Source: Thozetella sp. PMI_491
Taxonomy: Eukaryota > Ascomycota > Sordariomycetes > Chaetosphaeriales > Chaetosphaeriaceae
DNA: 64,000 nucleotides
Assembly (NCBI GenBank): GCA_021432635.1
Contig: MU270018.1
Location: forward strand, 193,579-257,578
Direction: 5' to 3'
This document shows, in pieces, positions 1 through 12,039 of this stretch. Made by a program: the position numbers and the translations under genes. The stretch's first letter is position 1. Each line of letters starts with the position of its first letter. Under the pieces are notes generated by a model that worked only from the letters and a program-made list of their open reading frames with translations, did not search any database and was not told the DNA's origin.

Positions 1-946
1 CTTCCTCAATGACATGCTTCAACTTGTAGTAGGCATCATTCGGCGGCAGCTTGAGCTCGAGAATCAAGCGGTCCATCTTGTTAATGACGAGGGTGATGGG
101 TATGTCCTGGAGAACTGCCTGCTTGATGATCTGTTCTGTGTTGACCTGAACGCCCTCGAGCACGTCTACCACCAAGCAGAGGCCGTCAACCAGCCGGAAA
201 GAGGCAGCAACCTCGTCCACAAAGTCGACATGTCCCGGGGTGTCGATTACATTGACAAGATGCGACTTGCCCTTGGTGCTAGGCAGCACAAGGCTGACGG
301 GGGCGGCCTTGATGGACACGCCCCGATCGCGCTCGAGGACATGAACGTCTGTATATCTCAGCTGCTCGTCACGGTGCCTTCCCGTCCGCTTATCCAGCCT
401 TTCGGAGATGTCATGCGTCTCCAACACCAGCATGTCCACGAAAGCGGTCTTGCCATGATGCAGGTGCCCGACGAGCGCCACATTCCGTATCTGGTCTGGG
501 TAGTTCATGAGGTCGGTCATGAAACCCCGGTCGAAGAATACTGGAGGGAGGTCGGCCTCTTCGATACTGAACTTCTTTTGTTCGACTGGCGCAATAATAG
601 GTTGGGTTAGGGGTTGCGCGTCTTCGTCTTGCACCATGGTCTCGACATCTTCGCCGTACACCTGCGCCGCGGTGGGATAGTATTGTTTGTCTTCGTGGAG
701 AACGACGGCATTAGAGGGTCCTTCATCTGCGCCGACGGTCAGAAAGCTTCATGACGTGCCTACAACGAGGCGGGGCAGCTCACCATCGAGCTCCATCAGC
801 TCTTGCGCGACGCCCTCTGGCGCCGCCTCGGGATACTCGTCGTCGTAGACATAATTGCCGGCGTCGATGGCATCATCGGACTCTTCTTCGGATCCCTCCG
901 CATCGCCAATGAAGTTTCCAAACTCGTCGTAAAGATCGTCATCCAT
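1..946 (-). CDS. snu114: Snu114/EFTUD2, U5 snRNP GTPase (5' part only)
   Basis: EF-2-like GTPase of the U5 snRNP that drives spliceosome activation and disassembly in the nucleus. About 296 N-terminal residues are present; the rest lies beyond base 1. Exon 1 is 946-784 and exon 2 is 726-1. The 57-nt intron 783-727 has a GTGAGC donor and CAG acceptor and joins the acidic leader to the DEGPSNAVVLHEDKQYYP stretch typical of the family. The ATG at 946 opens MDDDLYDEFGNFIGD, the usual start of these proteins. GTPase motifs follow in order: P-loop GHLHHGKT, DTPGHVDF and NKMD. The gene is divergent from the acetyl-CoA acetyltransferase, with 514 bp between the two start codons. Identity is secure from the seen motifs; only the 3' part is unknown. 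Confidence 0.95.
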
Positions 947-1460
947 GGCCGGCGGTATCCTTGGAGATTGTCGCGGTGGTGTTGCTTTGCTTTGGTCTCG
1001 AGCGGGTTCAGCCTTCCATGAAATTTTGGGAAGCCCGCGAGCAAGGCGACCAATCAGGGCGACCAGCAAAGCCCCTGGCGCTAGGGGTGGCTGGTTGGAG
1101 CGGACTTGGAATTGGGGACCCGAGCATGCGCCACAGTTTCTACCCCTCTATCCGAAGTCGCAGGAGCTACCCCCTCAAGTCCCCCCGAATAGCTAAGCTG
1201 ACTAGAGAGAAAGCGGTGAGAAGAGAAAACGCAAAGCCTCCAGGAGCTAGAATAGGTAATTCCCCGAGAGAGCTCTCAACAGTTTCCGTCTTGATCCTAG
1301 CAAAATCTAGCGAGGATAAATACAGAACCACCCCATAGCTCCTCTCCGGCTTCCACACGCCCCTTGAACTGTGATTACATACACTTTCCGCCCGTACCAA
1401 CTATCTATTCGCCCGGTGATCGAGGGAAGAAAATTTACAAGAAAGCAAAATTCAAAAAAA
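947..1460. promoter_or_regulatory. Shared divergent promoter region, snu114 / erg10
   Basis: Non-coding spacer between two divergent start codons. It must hold both promoters and 5' leaders. An A-rich run lies directly before the erg10 ATG. No specific factor site was assigned. Confidence 0.6.
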
Positions 1461-2876
<1,416 letters not shown>

Positions 2877-3352
2877 GTATTATTTCCCGTGGATTGTGTT
2901 GCGCGCATCTCTTGGTTGCTGGCATGGGGAAAAGCATACGCGGGTCTGATTAAAGGGGTTGCTTCTTAGATCAGCCGAAGCCCCATGGCTCGACAGGTCA
3001 AATTTATAATAGAATCTAGACCGAGGTTCTAGACCTGCAGCCTGATAAAAAATTGGCCTACATTCCCTGCACAGAGTGTAACTAGATGTCGAAGACAAGC
3101 CTAGGTAGATAGTTTTACGACGATCAGGGGTTTGTTTACTTTTCCCGCATACCCGACCAAGCGAGCCAGCTAGCGGCTTACAGCCAATAGCCGCCCCTTA
3201 GAGAATGTTAGGGCACCTGCTAAATTTCTTAGTAAAGAGCCGTACGTAGTAGGCCAGAAAAACACGAATAGAGCGAGAAAGAGTAGCAATGTTAAATGCT
3301 AATGCGCCGCATCCTGATGTAAACCTAAACAGTTCCGAATTACGACCTAGCT
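2877..3352. other. Convergent 3' spacer between erg10 and the WD40 gene
   Basis: Non-coding and somewhat AT-richer than its neighbours. It must hold the 3' UTRs and terminators of two convergent genes. A short direct repeat TCTAGACC occurs twice near 3014-3035. Nothing else is recognised. Confidence 0.5.
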
Positions 3353-4605
3353 CTAGCTAGGCCGCCACGACTTAATGTTCCCATCCTCGCCAGCCGTGAA
3401 AACAACCTGTTCCTCGTCGAAAAAACAGAAGCTACGAATGAGCTCAGACCCATGTCCTCCAGGAAGGCCTACAGCCGAATCCTGGTCTAGATGCCACCGA
3501 TCACTCTTGGACATATGGATCAATTGGAACAATTCTTGGCTGTGGAGAGCTTTAGTTAGAAAGCAAGGATACGAAGCACAAGGGGCGAGTGATTAGCAGG
3601 ACTCACTCTTGTGATCCCACGCCGATGACAGCACCGGCGCTGTTGAGCTTAGGGAAGACATTGGCGACATACTGGCACCCGAGGGTTTGTCGAACATCCC
3701 CAAGGTCCAAGATGGCCGAGCCTTTCTCGACGTTCTCGGCCATGTCATAGATGGCGAATTTTTCATCGTGGGATACAGCAAACACCTCAGTGCTCGTCAG
3801 GAAGCCCGCGTGATGAACCGAGCCATGGTTGAACGCCTGAATAACCACCTCGTCTTCATCGACTATCCTAATGTCGCAGACGTTGACTAGGCCGTCTGTC
3901 GAGCCAGTGAGGAGAATGTTGGGGTCCGTCGGATGAAAGCGCAACTGGGGCTAGGGTGAGCCGCAGGGAACACGCACTGTCTACGGCAACTACCACTGGA
4001 AAACATACCTCCGTAACGTCGTCGCTGTGGACTTCGTCATAATGGATCTTGGGGGCGGACGGCGACCGGATGTCCCTGAGTCCAGATCAGGCTTGAGCAT
4101 GCCACTTGCCGCAGAGCTCGGGGGGACGGACTCACCAGAGCAGAATTGAGGCCTGGTGGTTGGCCAGTTCAGTGCCCGCGGCGACGGCATTATTCTGGCT
4201 GGAGCAGGCTAGTGATAACAAGCTACACTGATTTCCTTCGGCCCAGTTAGAATGAGGTAGGGCGAGAGCATGCGGAGTGACTTGTCGGCTGCACTCACCC
4301 TGGAGCTGGAGGACCTCGGCCTGGGCGGGGCCGAGGCGTAGGTCCCAAAACGACGCAGAGCCCGACTCCCCGGCGGTGCAGATGATCGAATCGGCCTCAG
4401 CGTAGGCCCGAGCACTGGTCAGGTTCCCATGGTTGGTCTGTATCCTCTTCAAGGGCCCCTGGCTGAGCTTGAGAGGGTCGAAAATAGAGAGGCTCTGATC
4501 GGAGGCGATGGCTGCTAAGCCAACTCCGACGGGTATCAGGCCAAGCACGTAGACTTCCTCGCCACAGGGGTACTTGTACCCGTCGGCTTGCGAGAGAAGA
4601 TACAT
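3353..4605 (-). CDS. WD40 repeat protein, WDR89-like
   Basis: Predicted beta-propeller of about 329 residues whose repeats and overall layout resemble WDR89-type WD proteins; no enzymatic motif is seen. Five exons: 4605-4295, 4222-4136, 4075-4009, 3944-3607 and 3539-3353. WD-type blade ends are visible: SASFWDLR, SILLWDIR, LVNVCDIR and the final GNIKSWRPS. Three junctions are clean. The first is uncertain: the strong GTGAGT donor at 4298 puts the downstream blade strand out of frame with the nearby acceptors, whereas a weaker GTGCAG donor at 4294 with acceptor TGTAG (ending 4223) keeps LLSLACSS intact. The ATG at 4605 is the only one in frame after the last upstream stop, although open frame continues upstream to an acceptor-like CAG. 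The partner proteins cannot be told from sequence. Confidence 0.8.
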
Positions 4606-5441
4606 ATTGCTTCCCGGCACAGGACGGGGCTGGGGAGGAAGACGAGTTTTCTGGATGGCCGTCAGCTGCCGGGAAAACTGAGGCTTCCTTGTTTAGTTTT
4701 CCCCTCCGACGATGTATATGTTTTTCTTTTTTTTCCGCTCGAGGACTGAGAGAGAAAAAATACTTCGGTCGGGGAGCGCAGCGCCTGAGGCTATGACTCT
4801 AGAATAGAAAAGCTGGGTTGGTACTAACTTGTCCAAATAAACTTGAATGGGCGAGTTACCTGGGCTATAAGGTCTTGTGCTTCACCAAGGTTGGCTGGTC
4901 TGTTTAGCTTTATACCATTTGGTTTGCATCCTACCTGTCTTCCCCTTGTACTTGGTCTTGGGTCTGACCCCTCGATACTGTACTGTACTGGTGACCTCTG
5001 TGGCCTTCGAAAGCGCGGGGTTGAAGGCGGTCTTGGGTCCAAGCTGTGTGGGTGTAAATGCACTGTAGGAAAATTACAGGGTGCGCAGCGCTGACTTTCT
5101 GCCTGGCCCACCGGCTAAACAGCTTTGCTGGGCCCACTCAGTCTAGGCCCGACCACTACTAGGGTTTTAATTTAACTATGTACATGGAGGAATGTACCGT
5201 ACGACCCTGGTCGCCAAATGCTGCTGACGTCGGGTGAAGCTCCGTCCACCACAAATGGACAGCTGGTCAAGACCGAAGTGCCCTTTGCTGCCCCTTTGTC
5301 ATTTGCTTCCTGGCAAGCCCGAACATTACCACAGCCTCCAGTGGCGTGGAACGTCGCTGATTTTCTCGCCCGCAACTTGACGAAGCCATGTCATGATACT
5401 ATTTCGCCCTGCATCACCTCCCTTCCTTCCCAATAGCCACA
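4606..5441. promoter_or_regulatory. Divergent promoter region, WD40 gene / hrd3
   Basis: An 836-bp spacer upstream of both flanking genes. It contains poly-T/A runs around 4720-4760 and no supported ORF. Short open frames on both strands show no family resemblance. Confidence 0.5.
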
Positions 5442-8116
5442 ATGAGAAGCTATCTCTTGTGCCTGTTTCGTGAGTGCCCAGTCCCAGGCACATGCGCACA
5501 TGCCGATCTACCCAGACTGACCGACTTCACCACCACGCAGTGCTCTTGCAGGCGCTCAGCTTCGCCTGTGCCGAGGCCAAGTACGCAACTGATGCGGACC
5601 GAACCGACGATGCTAAGGACGACAACTTCCAAGCCGACCTGGTATCGGCGCGATCCAACAGCCCCCCAGCTCGCGAGCCTGGTACGACGAAGCCCCGCCT
5701 GCGTCGTAGACCCCAGCACCTGGCGTGATGCTGACCGTCTCTTCTAGGTGCAGATCTAGTCGACGCCGCCGTGTCTGAGCTGCGAAAGATATACCAACCG
5801 CTACATCACCAGCAACGGAAGAAGCACGGCATCCTCGGTACTGTCCTACAATGGGTCGCGAAGGCAACCCCAACTTTCCGCATCAGCGCCCCGCCTGTCG
5901 ACGGCCCCAAGCACGTCGTCACTGGCCCTCTTCTCCATGCGGTCAAGTTGCTGGAGGAGTCGTCTCAGAAGAATAACTCGGACGCGCTTTACATCCTCGC
6001 CGAACTCAACTTCTACGGGAACTTCTCGCATCCGCGTAACTTCCCTGCTGCTTTTGACTACTACCAGAAGCTGGCATTGCTCAGCGGAAACAGCTCTGCC
6101 CTGCACATGCTTGGCTTTATGTATTCCACGGGCGTCGGTGGTGCCGTAGAGCGTGACCAAGCTCGTGCGCTCCTCTACTACACCTTCGCGGCGAACCGCG
6201 GGCACACGAGGGCCGAGATGACAGTGGCCCACCGGCACCACAGCGGGATCGGAACACCGAAGAGCTGCGATACAGCTGCCAGGTACTATAAGCGGGTGGC
6301 GGACAAAGCCGTCGCATGGTATCGGTCCGGCCCGCCGGGGGGCATGGGGTGGATTCCCGAGTCGTACCGTATTGCTGACGAAACCGGGGGCATCTATGGC
6401 ACCGGCGCGAGTGCGTCCAGCGCGGGCATGAATGCCATCAAGGCCCATCCGAATTCAGATGCATATGCCTCCATCGAGGACATCATCGAGTATCTAGATC
6501 TAATGGCACAGAAAGGCGACTTCAAGGCGGCATACAATCTCGGGCGCATCTACTACGAAGGCCAGCGCGGCCTCGACCGGGATTTCGACCTCGCCAGAAA
6601 ATACTTCTTCGCTGTCACCCAGAGATTCTGGAAGAAGGGCCGCGTTGTTGAGAACTACAAGGCCGGCCTGGATAAGACCGCCAGCAAAGCCGCCGGCTAT
6701 ATTGGCCGTATGTACATGCGCGGAGAAGGCATTGAACAGAATTTTGACAGGGCCAAATACTGGTTCGATCGAGGAATAGCCCACGGCGACGCCCAGTCTC
6801 AATATGGCTTGGGTCTGATGCTGCTGAATGGGTACGGAATCACGAAGCACGTGCCTCGAGCCACGGAGCTGTTCAAGGTTGCGGCCGACCAGGACTTCTC
6901 GCTTGCCCAGGTACAACTCGGAACCCTTTACCTCGACCAAGGTCACACGGATGACCTCGGTGCCGCGAACCATTATTTCGAGCTGGCGGCCCGGTACGGC
7001 AACATCGAGGCCTACTACTACCTAGCCGAGTTGAACTATGCCGGCGTCGGACGCGACAAATCCTGCAGCGTGGCCGTGAACTTCTACAAGAGCGTCGCTG
7101 AGAAGGCAGAGCCACTGGTTTCGTCTTGGGCCGAGGCTAACCTGGCCTACGAAGATGGCGACCATGAGCTCGCTTTTCTCGAATATCTGGGCGCTGCTGA
7201 GCAGGGCTATGAGAAGGCTCAGACCAATGTGGCCTATCTCCTCGATTCCGAGCAGTCGCAGCTACCCTTCCTACAGTGGCTCTACCAGAAGAGCCCCCGA
7301 CCGGTTCTGCTCCGGAACCCCAGCCTCGCCCTGATCTTCTGGACGCGGTCATCGAGACAGGGCAACGTCGACTCGTTGGTCAAGATGGGAGACTACTATT
7401 TGCATGGCATCGGCACGGATCTTGATGTTGACAGGGCCGTCCAGTGTTTCACGGGAGCCTCCGAGTACCAGCAGAGCGCACAGGCGCTGTACAATCTGGG
7501 CTGGATGCATGAGAACGGTGTAGGCTTGAACCAAGACTACCACCTCGCAAAACGCTATTATGATTCTGCTCTGGAAACCAACGAGGAGGCCTACCTGCCC
7601 GTCACCCTTAGCCTGCTCAAGTTACGGCTGAGAAGCGCTTGGAACACGCTCACCCACGGGCGCATTAATTCGATCCAGGACGAGCCAGGTGAGTCGTGCC
7701 AGTTTTTGCGGACGGAAGGGAGAAGCATGCGTACTAACCGGCAGCATACAGCCCCCAAGAAGGATTGGTCCATCTCCGAGTGGGTGGCAAACTTTTTGCA
7801 GGACGACAACTACTACTACGACGATCTCTACGACGACCTCTACGACGATACGATTGGGGATGCTGGCCTGGATGACCTGGATGAGGCCATCTTCGAGAGC
7901 CTCCTCATCTTCGGCCTAGCCGCGGCGCTTGTGGTGCTGGTTCTGTACCGCCAGCAACGGCAGCAGGCCGCCCGACGCCGCGAGGAGGAGAGGCAGAGGC
8001 AGGAGCAGGGGCAGGGGGTTCGAGGGAACGCGGTGCCACCGGCGAATAGGGCTGCCTTCCAACAGCCTGGTGACCCCGACTTTGGGCAATGGGGCATCGG
8101 AGGTATAGGTCATTGA
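5442..8116 (+). CDS. hrd3: Hrd3/Sel1L, SEL1-repeat subunit of the HRD1 ERAD ligase
   Basis: ER membrane protein that recruits misfolded luminal substrates and stabilises the Hrd1 ubiquitin ligase. Four exons: 5442-5469, 5541-5681, 5748-7688 and 7752-8116, giving 824 residues against 833 in yeast Hrd3. The signal peptide MRSYLLCLFLLLQALSFACA is split by intron 1, a useful check on the start. Many SEL1-like repeats follow (for example AAYNLGRIYYEG, SQYGLGLMLLNGYG, ALYNLGWMHENGVG). After an acidic Tyr/Asp stretch, one membrane helix at about 750-769 (LLIFGLAAALVVLVLY) is followed by a basic, Gln-rich cytosolic tail of about 55 residues. Intron 3 (7689-7751) is 63 nt with no in-frame stop, so its retention would add 21 residues just luminal to the membrane helix. 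Identity is confident. Confidence 0.93.
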
Positions 8117-8596
8117 TGCGGCGAGGATGCGAAAATGTACATATGTGTGATATTACCTTAAGAGACGCATAGGCCGGCGTATCGAGCAAGTCGATTCCTA
8201 ACAATTTGCTAGCTTCTCTGCCATTCCTCTGATTGTTTACGTGTCTGAGGTACCTAGGTAGGTACTGAAGCATACAGGTTCTATAAACTTTTCTTGGCAA
8301 ATTCGAAATATGATTAGAGACAATAAGCCTTTTATATATACGTTGTCACCATCGACATTTGCCCTACCAGAGGCCGAAACGGAGGCTGGCGAATGGTATT
8401 AGCTTTTTAGATTCCAGTTTAGTTTTCAGAAATAGCGAGAGCAATAAGCCTCCTTCTCACGCCAAATATCCTCCGTATTCATCACACTTCTTTCTCATCC
8501 CACAAGACAGCCACCACCCCACCAGTCTACAGTTACCCTAGCCATTTGGTTGTGGACATCTTCCTTCTTACACCCGCGACAGAATGCAGCACGGCC

Positions 8597-8857
8597 ATGG
8601 TTCGGATTATTAAGGTCGCGAAATGGCCATTTGCCGCCGTTCGGCAAGTATGCAAGCACTATAGAGCTGGGCGTACTACTCGTCTAAAGAACAGCATTAA
8701 GATATATGCTGAACCTAATGAAGAGGCGAAGAGCAAGGAAGCAAAAGAGTGCAAAGACAACACGCCGCTAGTTCAACCAAGAGGATGGCAGTACCGAGCA
8801 GAGGGAGAATTTCCCTGGCGCTTTCAGCAGATCGTCCAGGAGGACAGGATGACTTAA
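8597..8857 (+). CDS. Small hypothetical protein, doubtful
   Basis: An 86-codon open frame from ATG 8597 (MVRIIKVAKWPFAAVRQVCK...). It is basic at the N terminus, Lys/Glu-rich in the middle, and has no signal peptide, membrane helix or recognised domain. The frame is open further upstream to about 8546 but without an earlier ATG in that stretch. No intron is needed. It lies alone between two real genes and could be chance. There is no homology call. Confidence 0.2.
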   Translation: MVRIIKVAKWPFAAVRQVCKHYRAGRTTRLKNSIKIYAEPNEEAKSKEAKECKDNTPLVQPRGWQYRAEGEFPWRFQQIVQEDRMT

Positions 8858-9894
8858 TGGTCTGGTTAGGGAAACGTTGAGATGATAGCCCGGTGAAGAA
8901 GTCCACATAGAGACTGGCCGAGTTAAGAGTCCCAACTCGCTAGATGGCCTCGTGTTCTTGGCTCAACCGAGGGCACTGTGACTGGTCCTCTCCCTACAAG
9001 TCACTTCGATCGCTCATTACTAGGGGCGATGATGGATGCTATTGTGAGAAAGCAGACACTGAACCTGCACGCTATAGTACTAGTAGTAATCTCCCCTGGG
9101 TCTGATACACGCAGCCGATCACAAGTGGGCCCTCGGACTTAGGCACGGAGCCGTGAGCGCTCACAGCCATACGTGGGACTGCTGACAGCAGACAGAAAAC
9201 ACCAGGGGTTCCATCGCGGAGGAGGGTGCCCATTTTTTTGGCCCCTGAAACTGGCGAGATAGCAGTCTCGGATGTTTAACCAAACCTACTATTGAGGCTT
9301 CAATTTGGCTGTTTCCAGATACACGTTCTGTACGACTGCTGTGAAGGGAGGTGGGGGAAACCGTTTGGGTGTGTATGTGGCAAGGCTTGATGTGGCTGAC
9401 AGTAGAGAAACAAGTATTTGATGATCGAGGCACGGCAACCGAAACATTTACCTAGATCACCCGCGTCGTTGTCTTCTTACCAGCAAGGGCTGGTGAAGGG
9501 TTTCCATACTCGAACTGTCTTCACCGCGCCACCAAGCCACGAGTCTCGAACCGATGCGTGTTTTATCCTCAGCTTGCTTTATCGCGAAAATCGGCTGGAA
9601 CGCCGAAGACTTGTCCTCGTCTTACCTTCGGGCTCCCGGGATCTGAAACCCATCGGAAACCCCAAACAACAGCCAGCCATCTCGTCTGCGCCACTGCCGT
9701 TTTTGGCACTGCAGCACCTCGCATGGCGAGTGGCCAACCAGCCACCAGCGGCAGTTGTGCATGCGGGTCATGTACTCTCCACTTTGGGCGAACGGCAGGA
9801 GGGTAGCCATCCGGGGGGTTGAAAACAAGTATGTACGAGGTACTCCGTACCTACCCAAAGTGACACTCGGCGATACCAAGGCTTGGCATTTATT

Positions 9895-9913
9895 TCTCTC
9901 TCTCTCTCTCTCT
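9895..9913. repeat. TC dinucleotide microsatellite
   Basis: About nine TC units in a CT-rich promoter or leader upstream of the gene at 10152. Confidence 0.9.
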
Positions 9914-10151
9914 TCCGTCCCGACTGTCATTGCCTCCCTCTTCTTCCTGTATCCTGAGTGATCAAAGCTCTCAGCTTGCATCACGCGGTCTCTCCATCGC
10001 TCCCCTTTGTGCCATTCTCAATTTCCCTTCGACGAACACGACGAGTGCTGGCCGTTGTCATCACCACCCACTGCTCCCTTTCTTGAAGCTCGCAGTCGAA
10101 CTGCGACCGAGGGATTCCGCTCTGGTTTATATCTATTTAGACGGCGCTACC

Positions 10152-10868
10152 ATGGATACACATTATATCGCCAACACCATTGTCGGCACGCTGGTGCCCA
10201 GGAACCGCCTGGAAAACTGCACCAGGGATGCCGACGGCTTCATTGTCAACGACGACAAGTGCTTTGTCCCGTTCTGGTATACGAGGGTACGTTCCATCGG
10301 GATGGCTTGTGGGTTGGCAGGAGACAAAAGCATGCTGATGTTCACCTAGACTGGAATCATTGTCAAATGGTCTCTCTTTCTTGGCTTCACGGTCATCATC
10401 GGCCTATACATTCTCATCGGCTACATCCACGCAAAGAGGAGGCTCAGGAAAGGGCTCGTCCCCCTCGCTTACCACCGGGTATGTATCGCTAGCCATGTCA
10501 TGAATTAGTCCGAGAATTTTCTTTCGCTAACTATCCGGTAGTGGCTCGTTTCTCGCTCAGCACTCGCGCGCGTCGACCCCCGATATGCCTACCCGCAGGC
10601 GGCCGGCTACCAACCTTACAACCCCAATTCGTACGGCATGAACTGGGTTCCCCCTCCGCCCGTCTACGACCCGAACGCCACACGCCCGCCTATGTACAAC
10701 GGCCCCGGACCCGAGGGATCAACCAAGGTTGACCCTAGCCAATGGATGACGGAACCGACCCGCAGGCCGGCCGACCAACAGGCCGAGCAGTATGCGCCTC
10801 CCACGGGACCACCCCCGTCGGCCCTGCGACCCGAAGGGACCGGCAACAGCAACCCCTTCCGGGGTTAA
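10152..10868 (+). CDS. Small single-pass membrane protein with PPxY motifs, RCR-like
   Basis: Three exons (10152-10286, 10350-10478, 10542-10868) give 196 residues. A short N-terminal domain with two Cys (ENCTRD, DKCFVPF) precedes one helix at about 50-70 (WSLFLGFTVIIGLYILIGYI), then a basic stop-transfer stretch AKRRLRKGLVPLAYHR and a Pro/Gln-rich cytosolic tail. The tail carries PPVY and PPMY, both PPxY motifs of the kind bound by WW domains of Rsp5/Nedd4 ligases. Topology, basic juxtamembrane segment and PY tail resemble yeast Rcr1/Rcr2, Rsp5-linked regulators of plasma-membrane and endosomal sorting. That assignment is inference from architecture; similarity outside these elements is weak. 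Both introns are phase 0 and flank exactly the membrane exon. Confidence 0.8.
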
Positions 10869-11262
10869 GCCTGCTCAAGCCGAGGCGGATGTAGGAGAAG
10901 GACTGTTGGCTTCCACGGGGAACGGGTGCTCGTGACAGTAGCCGCAATGAAGTCTTTGTGTATATATCTATACTGAAACGAATCGCCGGGTGCACTGAAC
11001 ATAAGGGAATGGGGCGTATAAGACAGCAGCAGGACTTGCTAGCATTAAGGTCACAGGGAAACTCATGAGACTGTACTACCAGAAATAGACGCTCAATTAC
11101 GCCGACGAGCAACTCACATGTTTGCGCCAACCAAATGCACTACTCACAATGCCTTGTCTGCTGAAAATATCGCGAACACCGCTACTGCTGCAGAAAGCAG
11201 CCCCAGCCACTTGCGCCATTGGGTATCTGGAAGCCAAATCAACACTCAAGAGAACCACATGC
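10869..11262. other. Convergent 3' spacer
   Basis: Holds the 3' ends of the RCR-like gene (plus) and the conserved fungal protein (minus). Nothing further is seen. Confidence 0.5.
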
Positions 11263-12039
11263 TTAGTCGAGGTCCATCTCGTCGGGATCGGAACCCGCCC
11301 CGCTGGCAGGCACTGCCTGGGCGAAGGGGCCTTGGGCATATCCGGTCGGGGCCGACGACGCCTCGGATGCCGTGCTCTGGGTCGCGAAAGCCTGGCCCAA
11401 CGAGTCGCCAATGGTTGACGGAGCCGTCGCTTTGCTAAAAGCTCTGCGCTCGACCTCCTGCTGCTCGCGAACCCTAGCTCTGGCCTCGATGATGGCCTTC
11501 CGCACACTGTCCTTCTCTTCCGGAACCGATAGGGAGGCGGGGATTCTGTACAGTACCAGCTCTTTGCCTACGAAATCCGTGTCAGGTCCGGCGAGGACCT
11601 GGGCGGGGATGCGATTCTTGCGCAAGTGCTTCTCGATGTCGGGGAGGAAGACGAGTTTGCCGTCCTCTGGCTCGCTCTCGGACGAGAGCTCGTCGTCCAG
11701 ATTGTAGATGTAGACTTTGTGCTTCGAGTCGTCTAGCTGCATGGTATCGTTCTCCACTCCAGGAGGTGGAGGTGTAGAGAAGGAAGAGGGGTCGGCAGCC
11801 GGAGGGGAGTTCGTGGACTGCGCCTGAGTACTTTCAACTGGGACGTAGAGCTTGGTGCCACTTTGCTCTGCGGGGAAAGAGTCAGTGCGATTGCGCGGGC
11901 CTGGAGGACGGCTAGACGTACCCAGATTGAGAAGGCTCAATCGCTTAGAGAGCCGTTCATTGCCCTCTGGTTGTGCCTCAGCCCTTCGTTTGCGCCGGGA
12001 CGGCAGTCGCGCGTGGTGGTTCATTCCCACGGCCTCCAT
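11263..12039 (-). CDS. Conserved fungal protein of unknown function
   Basis: Two exons, 12039-11922 and 11867-11263, give 240 residues. The 54-nt intron (donor GTACGT, acceptor CAG) is a multiple of three without a stop; removing it yields the smoother RLSLLNLEQSGTKLYVPVE. The N terminus is basic (LPSRRKRRAEAQ), which may be a nuclear signal. A Ser/Pro linker leads to a folded-looking core HKVYIYNLDDELSSESE, then LVFLPDIEKHLRKNRIP and GKELVLYRIPASL. The tail is an Arg/Glu-rich helix and a Gly/Ala/Ser stretch ending DPDEMDLD. I know of no function for such proteins. The frame stays open upstream to ATG 12204; I prefer 12039 because the added part is low-complexity Pro/Gly/Lys. Divergent from alanyl-tRNA synthetase. 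Confidence 0.75.
   Translation of the reverse strand: MEAVGMNHHARLPSRRKRRAEAQPEGNERLSKRLSLLNLGTSSRPPGPRNRTDSFPAEQSGTKLYVPVESTQAQSTNSPPAADPSSFSTPPPPGVENDTMQLDDSKHKVYIYNLDDELSSESEPEDGKLVFLPDIEKHLRKNRIPAQVLAGPDTDFVGKELVLYRIPASLSVPEEKDSVRKAIIEARARVREQQEVERRAFSKATAPSTIGDSLGQAFATQSTASEASSAPTGYAQGPFAQAVPASGAGSDPDEMDLD

Larger units (their letters stand above)
8117..10151. other. Intergenic region, mostly empty
   Basis: About 2 kb between hrd3 and the RCR-like gene. It contains a short CCTAGGTAGGTA motif (about 8250-8263), one weak small ORF (listed separately) and a TC run at 9895-9913 inside a CT-rich stretch that probably belongs to the promoter or leader of the gene at 10152. Confidence 0.5.

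Noticed and set aside
14-610. A 198-codon plus-strand frame at the window start
   Set aside because: Antisense of Snu114; the minus strand shows the GTPase motifs in order.
8597-8857. Small ORF as a confident gene
   Set aside because: Kept only at low confidence: single short frame, no family match, no splice or domain support.
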